Notes under the pieces: generated by a model
Seen by the model: only the letters and a program-made list of their open reading frames with translations
What the model was told of the DNA's origin: nothing
Databases searched by the model: none
Position numbers and translations under genes: made by a program
In this document: positions 1 to 5,926 of the stretch, in pieces
Numbering within the stretch: position 1 is the stretch's first letter
How the letters are laid out: every line of letters starts with the position of its first letter
Assembly (NCBI GenBank): GCA_934572465.1
Contig: CAKTLG010000052.1
Location: forward strand, 1-8,489
DNA: 8,489 bases
Source of the DNA: an uncultured Oscillospiraceae bacterium
GTDB taxonomy: Bacteria; Bacillota; Clostridia; Oscillospirales; Oscillospiraceae
Direction: 5' to 3'

Positions 1-131
1 ATTCGCTGCGCTTCGTGCCTTGCCGCCCGTAAGGCGGCTGCGACACGCGCTCCGCGCAAAGAGTAATTTGTCACGCGCGTGTCGCGACAAATTACGATTT
101 TACTTTATTTGCCGCCGTGCGCGGCGGCAAA
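1..131. repeat. Cluster of inverted repeats, non-coding
   Basis: No convincing gene lies here. Four perfect inverted repeats are visible. GCCGCC (22-27) pairs with 33-38. An 11-bp arm, GCGACACGCGC (40-50), pairs with 75-85. A 10-bp arm, GTAATTTGTC (63-72), pairs with 86-95. A 9-bp arm, TTTGCCGCC (108-116), pairs with 123-131. The second and third pairs interleave (40-50/75-85 against 63-72/86-95), so they cannot both form. None has a good T-tract immediately after it, so these look more like a REP-like intergenic palindrome cluster than a plain terminator. Whether the unit recurs in the genome cannot be seen from this window. Confidence 0.6.
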
Positions 132-152
132 GTCTGCGACGCTTTTCTTTAT

Positions 153-190
153 AAAACAGGCGGTCGCTGCGTTGGCAGCGGCCGCCTGTT
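153..190 (-). terminator. Rho-independent terminator of the oadB operon
   Basis: A 16-bp stem (155-170 with 175-190, one G-T pair) has a 4-nt loop. Read on the minus strand, the stem is followed directly by TTTTAT. It lies 14 bp past the stop codon of the 38-residue OadG-like gene, so the leftward transcript probably ends here and no further subunit gene belongs to this operon. Confidence 0.85.
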
Positions 191-203
191 GCTCGTTGGT
201 TTT

Positions 204-320
204 TTACTTTTTGCCAAACTTGGTAAAGAGTGTGACTAATACAGTGATGAGGCCCATCACGGCGAAGATGCCGAGCATCCCCTGCCCCGTGATCATCAGG
301 GCGAGTTCCAGCGTTGTCAT
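204..320 (-). CDS. OadG-like mini subunit, 38 aa
   Basis: A short gene encoding a 38-residue peptide that starts MTTLELALMITGQGMLGIFA and ends KFGKK. Residues 7-32 form a single hydrophobic helix, and the basic tail suggests a cytoplasmic C-terminus. The GQGMLGIFAVM stretch resembles the membrane helix of gamma subunits of Na+-pumping decarboxylases (OadG). Usual gamma subunits are about 80-100 residues with a cytoplasmic tail that contacts the alpha subunit; that tail is absent here. The start is well supported: GGAGGGGG overlaps the stop codon of the beta-subunit gene and sits 6 nt before the ATG, and the gap between the genes is only 14 nt, so the two are translationally linked. Likely role (inference): a membrane anchor or stabiliser for the beta subunit. 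The family call rests on a short motif. Confidence 0.8.
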   Translation of the reverse strand: MTTLELALMITGQGMLGIFAVMGLITVLVTLFTKFGKK

Positions 321-334
321 GTTATTCCCCCTCC

Positions 335-1474
335 TTAGCCCAGAAGCTGCGGCACGAGGTTGAGGATCATGCCGCCCGCGATGACCGATGCGATCTGGCC
401 GGCGACGTTCGCGCCGACGGCGTGCATCAGCAGATGGTTGGTGCAGTCCGCCTCCTGCCCCATCTTCTGGATGACGCGCGCGGACATCGGGAAGGCCGAG
501 ATGCCGGCCGCGCCGACCATCGGGTTGACCTTGTTCTTGCAGAAGAGGTTCAAAAGCTTTGCAAACAGCACGCCGCCGATGGAGTCGAACACGAACGCGA
601 CAAGGCCCAGCAGCATGATGATCAGCGTGTCAAGGTTGACGAAGCGGTCAGCCTGCATGGAGAACGAAATGGTGATGCCGAGCAGGAGCGTGATGAGGTT
701 TGCAAGGTCGTTCTGCGCGGTCTGGGAAAGGCGCTCAAGGCAGCCGCATTCGCGCAGGAGGTTGCCGAACATCAGAAAGCCCACGAGCGAAACGGACATC
801 GGCGCGATGAAGCCCGCGATGATCGTCACCATGATCGGGAAGCAGATGCGCAGCGTGCGCGAAACGTGCTTGGGATTATAGGGCATGTGCATCGCGCGCT
901 CTTTTTTCGTCGTGACGAGCTTGATGGCAAACGGCTGGATGATCGGCACGAGCGCCATGTACGAATAGGCCGCCACCGCGATGGGGCCGACATAATCGGA
1001 ATGCAGCACCTGCGAGACGAGGATGGAGGTCGGGCCGTCCGCCGCGCCAATGATGCCGATGGAGGCCGCGTCCTTGAGATCAAAGCCCAGCAGCACCGCC
1101 GCGATCATTGCAAAGAAGATGCCGAACTGCGCCGCCGCACCGAAAAGGAACATCTTCGGGTTCGAGAGCAGCGGGCCGAAGTCGATCATCGCGCCGATGC
1201 CGATGAACAGCAGCAGCGGCAGCGCCTCGCTCGCCTCGATCGTCGTTTCAAAGAGCCACTGAATGATGCCCTGGCTCTCGCCCACGCCCGCGACCATCTG
1301 ATTCAGAACGCCGGACATCGGCAGGTTCACGAGGATCGCGCCGAAGCCCATCGGCAGCAGAAGCGACGGCTCGTAGTCCTTCTTGATCGCAAGGTAGATC
1401 AGCAGCGCGCCGACCAAATACATCACGCACTGCTGCAAGGTGACAGCGCGCACGCCGTCGAGCAGAAATTCCAT
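335..1474 (-). CDS. Na+-translocating decarboxylase beta subunit (OadB/GcdB/MmdB family)
   Basis: An integral membrane protein of 379 residues. In known systems (oxaloacetate, glutaconyl-CoA or methylmalonyl-CoA decarboxylase) this subunit decarboxylates carboxybiotin and exports Na+ across the membrane. The hallmark GIIGAADGPTS has the Asp at residue 146. AYSYMALVPIIQP has Tyr172. N317, G321, S326 and R333 in NPMVGAAGISAFPMSARVIQ match the spacing of the essential Asn373, Gly377, Ser382 and Arg389 of Klebsiella OadB, as I remember that numbering. The pump residues therefore look intact. The reading frame stays open upstream to 1687, but ATG 1474 is chosen because AAAGGAG lies 9 nt before it and the upstream part is riboswitch RNA. 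It is followed by the OadG-like gene and then a terminator. No alpha or biotin-carrier gene is nearby, so the substrate cannot be inferred. Confidence 0.93.
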   Translation of the reverse strand: MEFLLDGVRAVTLQQCVMYLVGALLIYLAIKKDYEPSLLLPMGFGAILVNLPMSGVLNQMVAGVGESQGIIQWLFETTIEASEALPLLLFIGIGAMIDFGPLLSNPKMFLFGAAAQFGIFFAMIAAVLLGFDLKDAASIGIIGAADGPTSILVSQVLHSDYVGPIAVAAYSYMALVPIIQPFAIKLVTTKKERAMHMPYNPKHVSRTLRICFPIMVTIIAGFIAPMSVSLVGFLMFGNLLRECGCLERLSQTAQNDLANLITLLLGITISFSMQADRFVNLDTLIIMLLGLVAFVFDSIGGVLFAKLLNLFCKNKVNPMVGAAGISAFPMSARVIQKMGQEADCTNHLLMHAVGANVAGQIASVIAGGMILNLVPQLLG

Positions 1475-1532
1475 GCAGATACACTCCTTTTGTTCGTCAA
1501 ATTCGGGTTGCCGTGGAAAAGGCCGCGATGAG

Positions 1533-1582
1533 CAAAAGAAAAAGACCTCTACCGCGGGGCAATATGCCCGTGGTAAAAGTCT
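1533..1582 (-). terminator. Riboswitch-controlled intrinsic terminator upstream of oadB
   Basis: On the minus strand AGACTTTTACC (1582-1572) pairs with GGTAGAGGTCT (1553-1543), with two G-U pairs. The inner CGGGCA/TGCCCCG stem extends it, and a T-rich run TTTTTCTTTTG follows. The left arm uses the same CTTTT that closes helix P1 of the aptamer, so aptamer and terminator exclude each other. The geometry predicts that ligand binding prevents termination, i.e. an ON switch. Confidence 0.85.
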
Positions 1583-1667
1583 TGCCATTTCGCGAACAGG
1601 CCGGAGGCTCACGCCCCGCGATGACGACCTGCCCAACGTCCAAAGACGCCGGCTACTCCCTTTTTCC
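1572..1667 (-). ncRNA. yybP-ykoY-class (Mn2+) riboswitch aptamer
   Basis: Read on the minus strand, the leader contains the class landmarks in order: AAAAAGGGAGTAGCC (1665-1651), a GTCGTCA segment (about 1627-1621), and GGCAAGACTTTTACC (1586-1572). AAAAG at the 5' side pairs with CTTTT at the 3' side as helix P1, and AGCC/GGC begin the next helix. Between them, hairpins CGTC-TTTG-GACG and GGGGC-GTGA-GCCTC are visible. Known members of this class sense Mn2+ and usually control Mn exporters or other metal-related membrane proteins. Here the downstream gene is a Na+-pump beta subunit. The identification is by eye; a covariance-model search with RF00080 would settle it. Confidence 0.82.
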
Positions 1668-1677
1668 ATTGGTGCAC

Positions 1678-1706
1678 ACCCTATCACACTTTTTATGCAC
1701 TGTCAA
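1678..1706 (-). promoter_or_regulatory. SigA-type promoter of the riboswitch-oadB transcript
   Basis: On the minus strand TTGACA (1706-1701) and TAGGGT (1683-1678) are 17 bp apart. The -35 is consensus and the -10 is weak. The predicted start falls just before the riboswitch aptamer, as needed for a transcriptional switch. Confidence 0.75.
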
Positions 1707-1791
1707 GGCATTCTTTCCGTATTTTTCCATCCTGCACGCCATCTTAACCGGAAAACGGGCGCAGTCTTCGCGCATTTCGATCGGGCAAGGC

Positions 1792-1820
1792 TTGACAAAG
1801 CGGACAAAAGCCGATATATT
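1792..1820 (+). promoter_or_regulatory. SigA-type promoter of the T-box/ileS transcript
   Basis: TTGACA (1792-1797), a 17-bp spacer and TATATT (1815-1820). Near-consensus, with the predicted start about 20 nt before the first conserved T-box element. It is divergent from the oadB promoter, with about 85 bp between the two -35 boxes. Confidence 0.88.
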
Positions 1821-1827
1821 ACTACTG

Positions 1828-2088
1828 CTATCAGGCAAAATCGCGTGGATGAGGACGAGTAGGCCCCTCCGCCGCGGCAAAGAGAACCGCCGTTTTGGTG
1901 CAAGGCGGGGCGCGGCAGGGCTGAATATCACCTCGGAGCGGCCGGACTGAACAGATCGAGTAGGACCGGACGGGGGCGACCGTTACATCGCAGCATTTGA
2001 GTGGCCGCGTGAAGGCGCGGCAAGAAGAGTGGTACCGCAGAGGTCAGCGCCTTTGTCTCTTTACGGGGACAGGGCGCTTTTATTTTTG
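1828..2088 (+). ncRNA. T-box leader, isoleucine-type
   Basis: Conserved T-box parts appear in order: GATGAGGACGAGTAGG at the base of stem I (1849-1864), AGAGAACC (1881-1888), GGTGCAAG (1897-1904), the specifier region CTGAATATCACC (1921-1932), CCGTTAC (1980-1986), and the antiterminator core GAGTGGTACCGC (2027-2038). ATC within the specifier region would match tRNA-Ile, and TGGT in the antiterminator bulge matches an ACCA 3' end. Uncharged tRNA-Ile should stabilise the antiterminator and let transcription proceed into the zinc-ribbon gene and ileS. The class is certain; the amino acid is inferred from the specifier plus the downstream synthetase. Confidence 0.93.
2046..2087 (+). terminator. 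T-box regulatory terminator
   Basis: AGCGCC (2046-2051) pairs with GGCGCT (2073-2078). The stem continues with TTGTC/GACAG after a one-base bulge, and TTTTATTTTT follows. It lies just after the T-box antiterminator core and is the OFF state of the leader. Confidence 0.9.
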
Positions 2089-2105
2089 CCGGAGGAGCGT
2101 GAAGC

Positions 2106-2354
2106 ATGAATTGCCCGAAATGCGGGAAAGAGATGCTGTGCGGTTCGATGCACACACAGAAGTATCCCTACTGGACGCAGCAAGCGCTGCGGGTCTTCAA
2201 ATCGCCGACCGACCTTGTTGAATTGGGGCCGCTCGATGACGACGATACGTCGATATTTACGCGCGACCCGTTCCCCGAGTTTCCCGATACGGAGATCTGT
2301 CAAGAATGCGGATTGGTCGTTTTCCCCTGTAAAATGCTCACGCGTCCGCATTAA
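2106..2354 (+). CDS. Small zinc-ribbon protein (DUF6487-like), first gene after the T-box
   Basis: An 82-residue soluble protein. CPKC at residues 3-6 and CQEC at 65-68 form a split four-cysteine zinc ribbon; further cysteines are at 12 and 75. Between them lies a polar, aspartate-rich segment (GPLDDDDTS, 41-49). There is no signal peptide or membrane helix. The N-terminal MNCPKCGKEM and C-terminal C-x2-CG pattern resemble small DUF6487-type zinc-ribbon proteins of Firmicutes, whose function is unknown to me. The start is supported by GGAGGA 9 nt upstream. The gene begins 18 nt after the T-box terminator and precedes ileS by 164 nt, so it should respond to charging of tRNA-Ile. Its codon use and cysteine spacing argue that it is a real gene, not leader RNA read by chance. 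No biochemical role can be assigned. Confidence 0.82.
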   Translation: MNCPKCGKEMLCGSMHTQKYPYWTQQALRVFKSPTDLVELGPLDDDDTSIFTRDPFPEFPDTEICQECGLVVFPCKMLTRPH

Positions 2355-2518
2355 GAGGGGTTACCCACCCTTTAGATCCCCCGCGCCAGCGACGCAGGCC
2401 ACCGGCGCCGCCGCCCTGAGCGGCCGGGTCGAGGAATTTTGCCACACGCCGGCTGCGGCGAAAATAAACTGTCCACAACGAGAATATCAAAATTCACATA
2501 AAGGTAAGGAGACGCAAC
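2355..2518 (+). other. Spacer between the zinc-ribbon gene and ileS
   Basis: 164 bp without a gene. It holds a GC-rich imperfect hairpin (CCGGCGCCGC near 2402 with GCGGCCGG near 2420) and a second short stem, CGCCG-GCTG-CGGCG (2448-2461). Neither is followed directly by a T-tract. A good ribosome binding site, AAGGAG (2506-2511), is 7 nt before the ileS ATG. No strong second promoter is visible, so ileS most likely depends on read-through from the T-box promoter. Confidence 0.5.
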
Positions 2519-5284
2519 ATGGAGTACAAGAAGACACTCAATATGCCGAAGTCCGGCTTCCCCATGCGCGCGGGTCTGCCCGCACGCGAGCCGGAGATGC
2601 TCAAGCATTGGGAGGAGATGGATCTCTACCACCTGATGCTCAAGAAGAACGAGGGCAAGCCCCGCTTCGCCCTGCACGACGGCCCTCCGTTCTCCAACGG
2701 CGGGCTGCACATGGGCCACGCGCTCAATAAGTCCCTCAAGGACTTCATCACCCGTTCCTATGCGATGCGCGGCTACTATACGCCCTACATTCCCGGCTGG
2801 GACAACCACGGCATGCCCATCGAGAGCGCCATCATCAAAGAGCAGAAGCTCAACCGCAAGGCGATGAGCGTCGCCGACTTCCGCACCGCCTGCCACAAAT
2901 ACGCCGACAAGTACATCGGCATCCAGATGGAGGGCTTCAAGCGCATCGGCGTGCTGGGCGACTGGGAGCACCCCTACAAGACCATGGACCCCGGCTTTGA
3001 GGCCGAGGAGGTCAAGGTCTTCGGCGAGATGTACAAGAAGGGCTACATCTACAAGGGACTCAAGCCCGTTTACTGGTGCTATCACGACGAGACGGCGCTG
3101 GCCGAGGCAGAGATCGAGTATCAGGATGACCCCTGCACGACCGTGTATGTCAAGTTCCCGATGCACGACGATCTCGGCAAGCTGAGCCACCTCGACAAGT
3201 CCAGGCTGAACTTCGTCATCTGGACGACCACGATCTGGACGCTGCCCGGCAACCTTGCCATCGCGCTCAACCCCGTGGAGAGCTACGCCATCGTCAAGCC
3301 TGACTACAGCGACGAGATGTATATCATGGCCGAGGCGCTCGTCGAGAAGGTCATGGGCATCGGCGGCTTCACGAGCTACAAGATCGTGGAGACCCACCCC
3401 GGCTCCTTCTTTGAAAACATGCTGGCGGATCACCCCTTCCTGCCCAAGACCTCCCGTCTGGTGCTGGCGGACTATGTCACGATGGATTCCGGTACGGGCT
3501 GCGTCCACACCGCGCCCGGCTTCGGCGCGGACGACTATCAGACCTGCCGCCGCTACGGCATGGACATGGTCGTGCCCGTGAACGATCAGGGCCGCCACAC
3601 CGACTATGCCGGAAAATACGAGGGGATGCTCGTGGACGAGTCCAACCCCGTCATCCTGAACGACATGAAGGAGAGCGGCGCGCTCTTTGCCAGCGAGGAG
3701 ATCGTGCACTCCTATCCGCACTGCTGGCGCTGCAAGAAGCCCATCATCTTCCGCGCCACGCCGCAGTGGTTCTGCTCCGTCGATTCCTTCAAGGACGAGG
3801 CCTGCGCCGCGTGCGACAGCGTGCGCTGGGTCCCCGGCTGGGGCATCGACCGCATGAAGAGCATGATCCGCGAGCGCGCCGACTGGTGCATTTCCCGTCA
3901 GCGCCGCTGGGGCCTTCCCATCCCCGTGTTCTACTGCAAGGACTGCGGCAAGCCCGTCTGCAACGATGCAAGCATTCAGGCCGTGTCCGATCTCTTTGCG
4001 GCAAAGGGCTCCAACGCCTGGTTCGATATGGACGCCGCCGACATCCTGCCCAGCGGCTTCACCTGCCCGCACTGCGGCAAGAACAGCGGCTTTACCAAGG
4101 AGGAGGACACGCTCGACGGCTGGTTCGACTCCGGCTCCACGCACTTTGCCTCCATGCAGAAGGATCAGGGCTTCTGGCCCGCGGATATGTACCTCGAGGG
4201 TCTTGATCAGTACCGCGGCTGGTTCCAGGCCTCGCTGCTCACGGCCGTCGGCGCGCTGGGCAAGGGCGCCCCGTTCAAGGAGTGCGTCACCCATGGCTGG
4301 ACCGTGGACGGCGAAGGCCGCGCCATGCACAAGAGCCTTGGCAACGGCGTCGATCCCGCGGACGTGTTCAACCAGAACGGCGCGGACATCCTGCGCCTGT
4401 GGGCCGCCAGCGCGGACTATCACGCGGATGTGCGCTGCTCGAAGGAGATCTTCAAGCAGCTGAGCCAGAACTACCTCAAGTTCCGCAACACCTGCAAGTT
4501 CATGCTCGATAACCTCGTCGACTTCGACCCCGAAAAGCTCACGAAGCCCGAGGATATGCCCGTGCTCGACCGCTGGCTCCTCACCAAGCTCAACGAGCTG
4601 ATCGAAAAGGTCGAGCAGTCCTACTGCGACTATGAGTTCCACATGATCACCCATGCGGTGAACGACTTCTGCGTCACCACGCTCTCAAGCTTCTACCTCG
4701 ATATCGTCAAGGACCGCCTGTACTGCGACGGCGCGGAGAGCGCCTCCCGCCGCAGCGCGCAGACCGCGCTCTATCTCACGCTGCACACGCTCTCCAAGCT
4801 CTTTGCGCCGATCCTCGCCTTCACCTGCGACGAGATCTGGCTCGCCATGCCGCACACCGCGGCGGATGACGCGCGCAACGTCGTGCTCAACGAGATGAAC
4901 AAGCCCTTTGCCGCCTACGCGCTCGACGGCGAGACCATGGCGCGCTGGGAGCGCATCATCGAGGTCCGCACCGTGGTCAACGGCGCGCTCGAGGAGGCGC
5001 GCGCGGCCAAGGTCATCGGCAAGAGTCTGGAGGCCGACGTCCACCTGACCGTCCCCGAGGACGACCGCTTCCTTGCCGACGAGAGCGCCGAGGCGCTGGC
5101 TGACATCTTCATCGTCTCCAAGGTCGAGCTGACCGTCGGCGACGCGCTCGGCATCAAGGTCGACAACGCCGCCGGTACGAAGTGCCCGCGCTGCTGGAAG
5201 CACTCCGTCGAGGCCGACGCCGAGGGTCTCTGCCCCCGCTGCGCCGCCGTGATGAAGCACTTTGTGTTCACCGACCTGCTGTAA
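2519..5284 (+). CDS. ileS: Isoleucyl-tRNA synthetase
   Basis: A 921-residue class I synthetase of normal bacterial length; it joins isoleucine to tRNA-Ile in the cytoplasm and edits mischarged valine. The HIGH motif is HMGH (64-67), after DGPPFSNGGL. The CP1 editing domain shows TTTIWTLPGNLA (236-247) and GCVHTAPGFGADD (327-339). WCISRQRRWGLPIP begins at 456, and a C-x2-C pair precedes DTLDGWFDSGS in the middle region. A C-terminal zinc finger has cysteines at 889, 892, 905 and 908. The KMSKS loop is unusual: AMHKS at 602-606 (GEGRAMHKSLGNG), so the first lysine is missing while the second, K605, is kept. The start is set by AAGGAG 7 nt upstream. Expression is probably controlled by the T-box leader through the zinc-ribbon gene. 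Confidence 0.98.
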   Translation: MEYKKTLNMPKSGFPMRAGLPAREPEMLKHWEEMDLYHLMLKKNEGKPRFALHDGPPFSNGGLHMGHALNKSLKDFITRSYAMRGYYTPYIPGWDNHGMPIESAIIKEQKLNRKAMSVADFRTACHKYADKYIGIQMEGFKRIGVLGDWEHPYKTMDPGFEAEEVKVFGEMYKKGYIYKGLKPVYWCYHDETALAEAEIEYQDDPCTTVYVKFPMHDDLGKLSHLDKSRLNFVIWTTTIWTLPGNLAIALNPVESYAIVKPDYSDEMYIMAEALVEKVMGIGGFTSYKIVETHPGSFFENMLADHPFLPKTSRLVLADYVTMDSGTGCVHTAPGFGADDYQTCRRYGMDMVVPVNDQGRHTDYAGKYEGMLVDESNPVILNDMKESGALFASEEIVHSYPHCWRCKKPIIFRATPQWFCSVDSFKDEACAACDSVRWVPGWGIDRMKSMIRERADWCISRQRRWGLPIPVFYCKDCGKPVCNDASIQAVSDLFAAKGSNAWFDMDAADILPSGFTCPHCGKNSGFTKEEDTLDGWFDSGSTHFASMQKDQGFWPADMYLEGLDQYRGWFQASLLTAVGALGKGAPFKECVTHGWTVDGEGRAMHKSLGNGVDPADVFNQNGADILRLWAASADYHADVRCSKEIFKQLSQNYLKFRNTCKFMLDNLVDFDPEKLTKPEDMPVLDRWLLTKLNELIEKVEQSYCDYEFHMITHAVNDFCVTTLSSFYLDIVKDRLYCDGAESASRRSAQTALYLTLHTLSKLFAPILAFTCDEIWLAMPHTAADDARNVVLNEMNKPFAAYALDGETMARWERIIEVRTVVNGALEEARAAKVIGKSLEADVHLTVPEDDRFLADESAEALADIFIVSKVELTVGDALGIKVDNAAGTKCPRCWKHSVEADAEGLCPRCAAVMKHFVFTDLL

Positions 5285-5295
5285 AAAGCCACATC

Positions 5296-5318
5296 GCGGG
5301 CGGCCATGAGCCGCCCGC
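5296..5318 (+). terminator. Hairpin after ileS, weak terminator
   Basis: GCGGGCGGC (5296-5304) pairs perfectly with GCCGCCCGC (5310-5318) around a 5-nt loop, 12 nt after the ileS stop. The following sequence GCCGCATTTTGCATTT has only an interrupted T-run 5 nt away, so termination may be partial and queT could be reached by read-through. Confidence 0.6.
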
Positions 5319-5380
5319 GCCGCATTTTGCATTTCGGTTTCAACTGCCATCCGCCCGCTCTCAGAAAGGATATCCCACCC

Positions 5381-5872
5381 ATGCACTTTGACACCAGAAA
5401 GCTCACCCGCTGCGCGCTCATCGCGGCGGTCTACGTCGCGCTGACGCTGCTCTCCAACGCTCTGAACCTCGCCTTCGGCCCCATCCAGCTCCGCTTTTCC
5501 GAGGCGCTGACGGTGCTGCCGTTTTTGCTCCCCGAGGCGAGCTGGGGCCTTTTCATCGGCTGTCTGCTCTCCAACATTTTAAGCCCCTACGGCCCGCTCG
5601 ATCTGATCGTCGGATCGGCGGCCACGCTGCTCGCGGCGCTGCTCACCGCCCGCTGCCATAAAAAGTGGACGGCGGCACTGCCGCCGGTGATCTGCAACGC
5701 CGTGCTCGTCGGCGCGCTGATCGCCTGGGAGCAGGCCGGCACGGGCAATGCGTTTGCCCCCGCCTTCGCCTACAACGCGCTCACCGTGGGCCTTGGCGAA
5801 GCGGTCGCCTGCTGCGCCCTCGGTCTGCCGCTGCTGAGGATGCTGGAAACGCGCGTCGCGCCGGAGCGGTAA
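5381..5872 (+). CDS. queT: QueT-family ECF transporter substrate-binding subunit
   Basis: A hydrophobic protein of 163 residues with about five to six membrane helices. QueT proteins are the S component of an energy-coupling-factor importer predicted to take up a queuosine precursor (preQ1, preQ0 or queuine) for modification of tRNA-Asn, -Asp, -His and -Tyr. The family pattern is visible: ALIAAVYVALTLL (12-24), IQLRFSEALTVLPFL (35-49), GLFIGCLLSNILSPYGPLD (56-74) and GSAATLLAALLTA (78-90). The start is ATG 5381, with AGAAAGGA 11 nt upstream; the frame is open from 5306 but that part lies in the post-ileS hairpin. The shared EcfA/EcfT energising module is not in the window. I see no preQ1 riboswitch and no clear promoter in the 96 bp upstream, so it may be served by read-through from ileS. 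Confidence 0.88.
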   Translation: MHFDTRKLTRCALIAAVYVALTLLSNALNLAFGPIQLRFSEALTVLPFLLPEASWGLFIGCLLSNILSPYGPLDLIVGSAATLLAALLTARCHKKWTAALPPVICNAVLVGALIAWEQAGTGNAFAPAFAYNALTVGLGEAVACCALGLPLLRMLETRVAPER

Positions 5873-5874
5873 CG

Positions 5875-5920
5875 CGAAAAAAGCCCCGCAAAAGCCAATG
5901 GCTTTTGCGGGGCTTCCCTT
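5875..5920. terminator. Bidirectional terminator between queT and hisS
   Basis: A perfect 16-bp stem (5881-5896 with 5900-5915) has a 3-nt loop. On the plus strand it is followed by CCCTTTTCTCTTT, and on the minus strand by TTTTTTCGC. It sits between two convergent stop codons only 54 bp apart and serves both genes, more strongly for hisS. Confidence 0.95.
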
Positions 5921-5926
5921 TTCTCT

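Noticed and set aside
314..1531. 405-residue plus-strand open frame antisense to oadB
   Set aside because: It is rich in His, Arg, Asp and Glu with no recognisable domain, typical of the antisense frame of a GC-rich gene; the minus strand encodes a clear OadB.
1475..1687. N-terminal extension of the OadB reading frame to an ATG at 1687
   Set aside because: The extra part has no family similarity, coincides with the riboswitch and its terminator, and ATG 1474 has a good AAAGGAG site.
2439..2470. Possible separate ileS promoter, TTGCCA with TAAACT
   Set aside because: The spacing is 20 bp and both boxes are poor; at 17 bp the -10 would be AAATAA. Not convincing beside the strong T-box promoter.
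2372..4654. 760-residue minus-strand open frame opposite ileS
   Set aside because: A shadow frame of the GC-rich ileS gene: no domain, no ribosome binding site, His/Val/Ala/Gly-rich composition.
5285..5380. preQ1 riboswitch before queT
   Set aside because: I looked for the short preQ1 aptamer landmarks because of the gene function; none are present. The region holds a hairpin and a ribosome binding site only.
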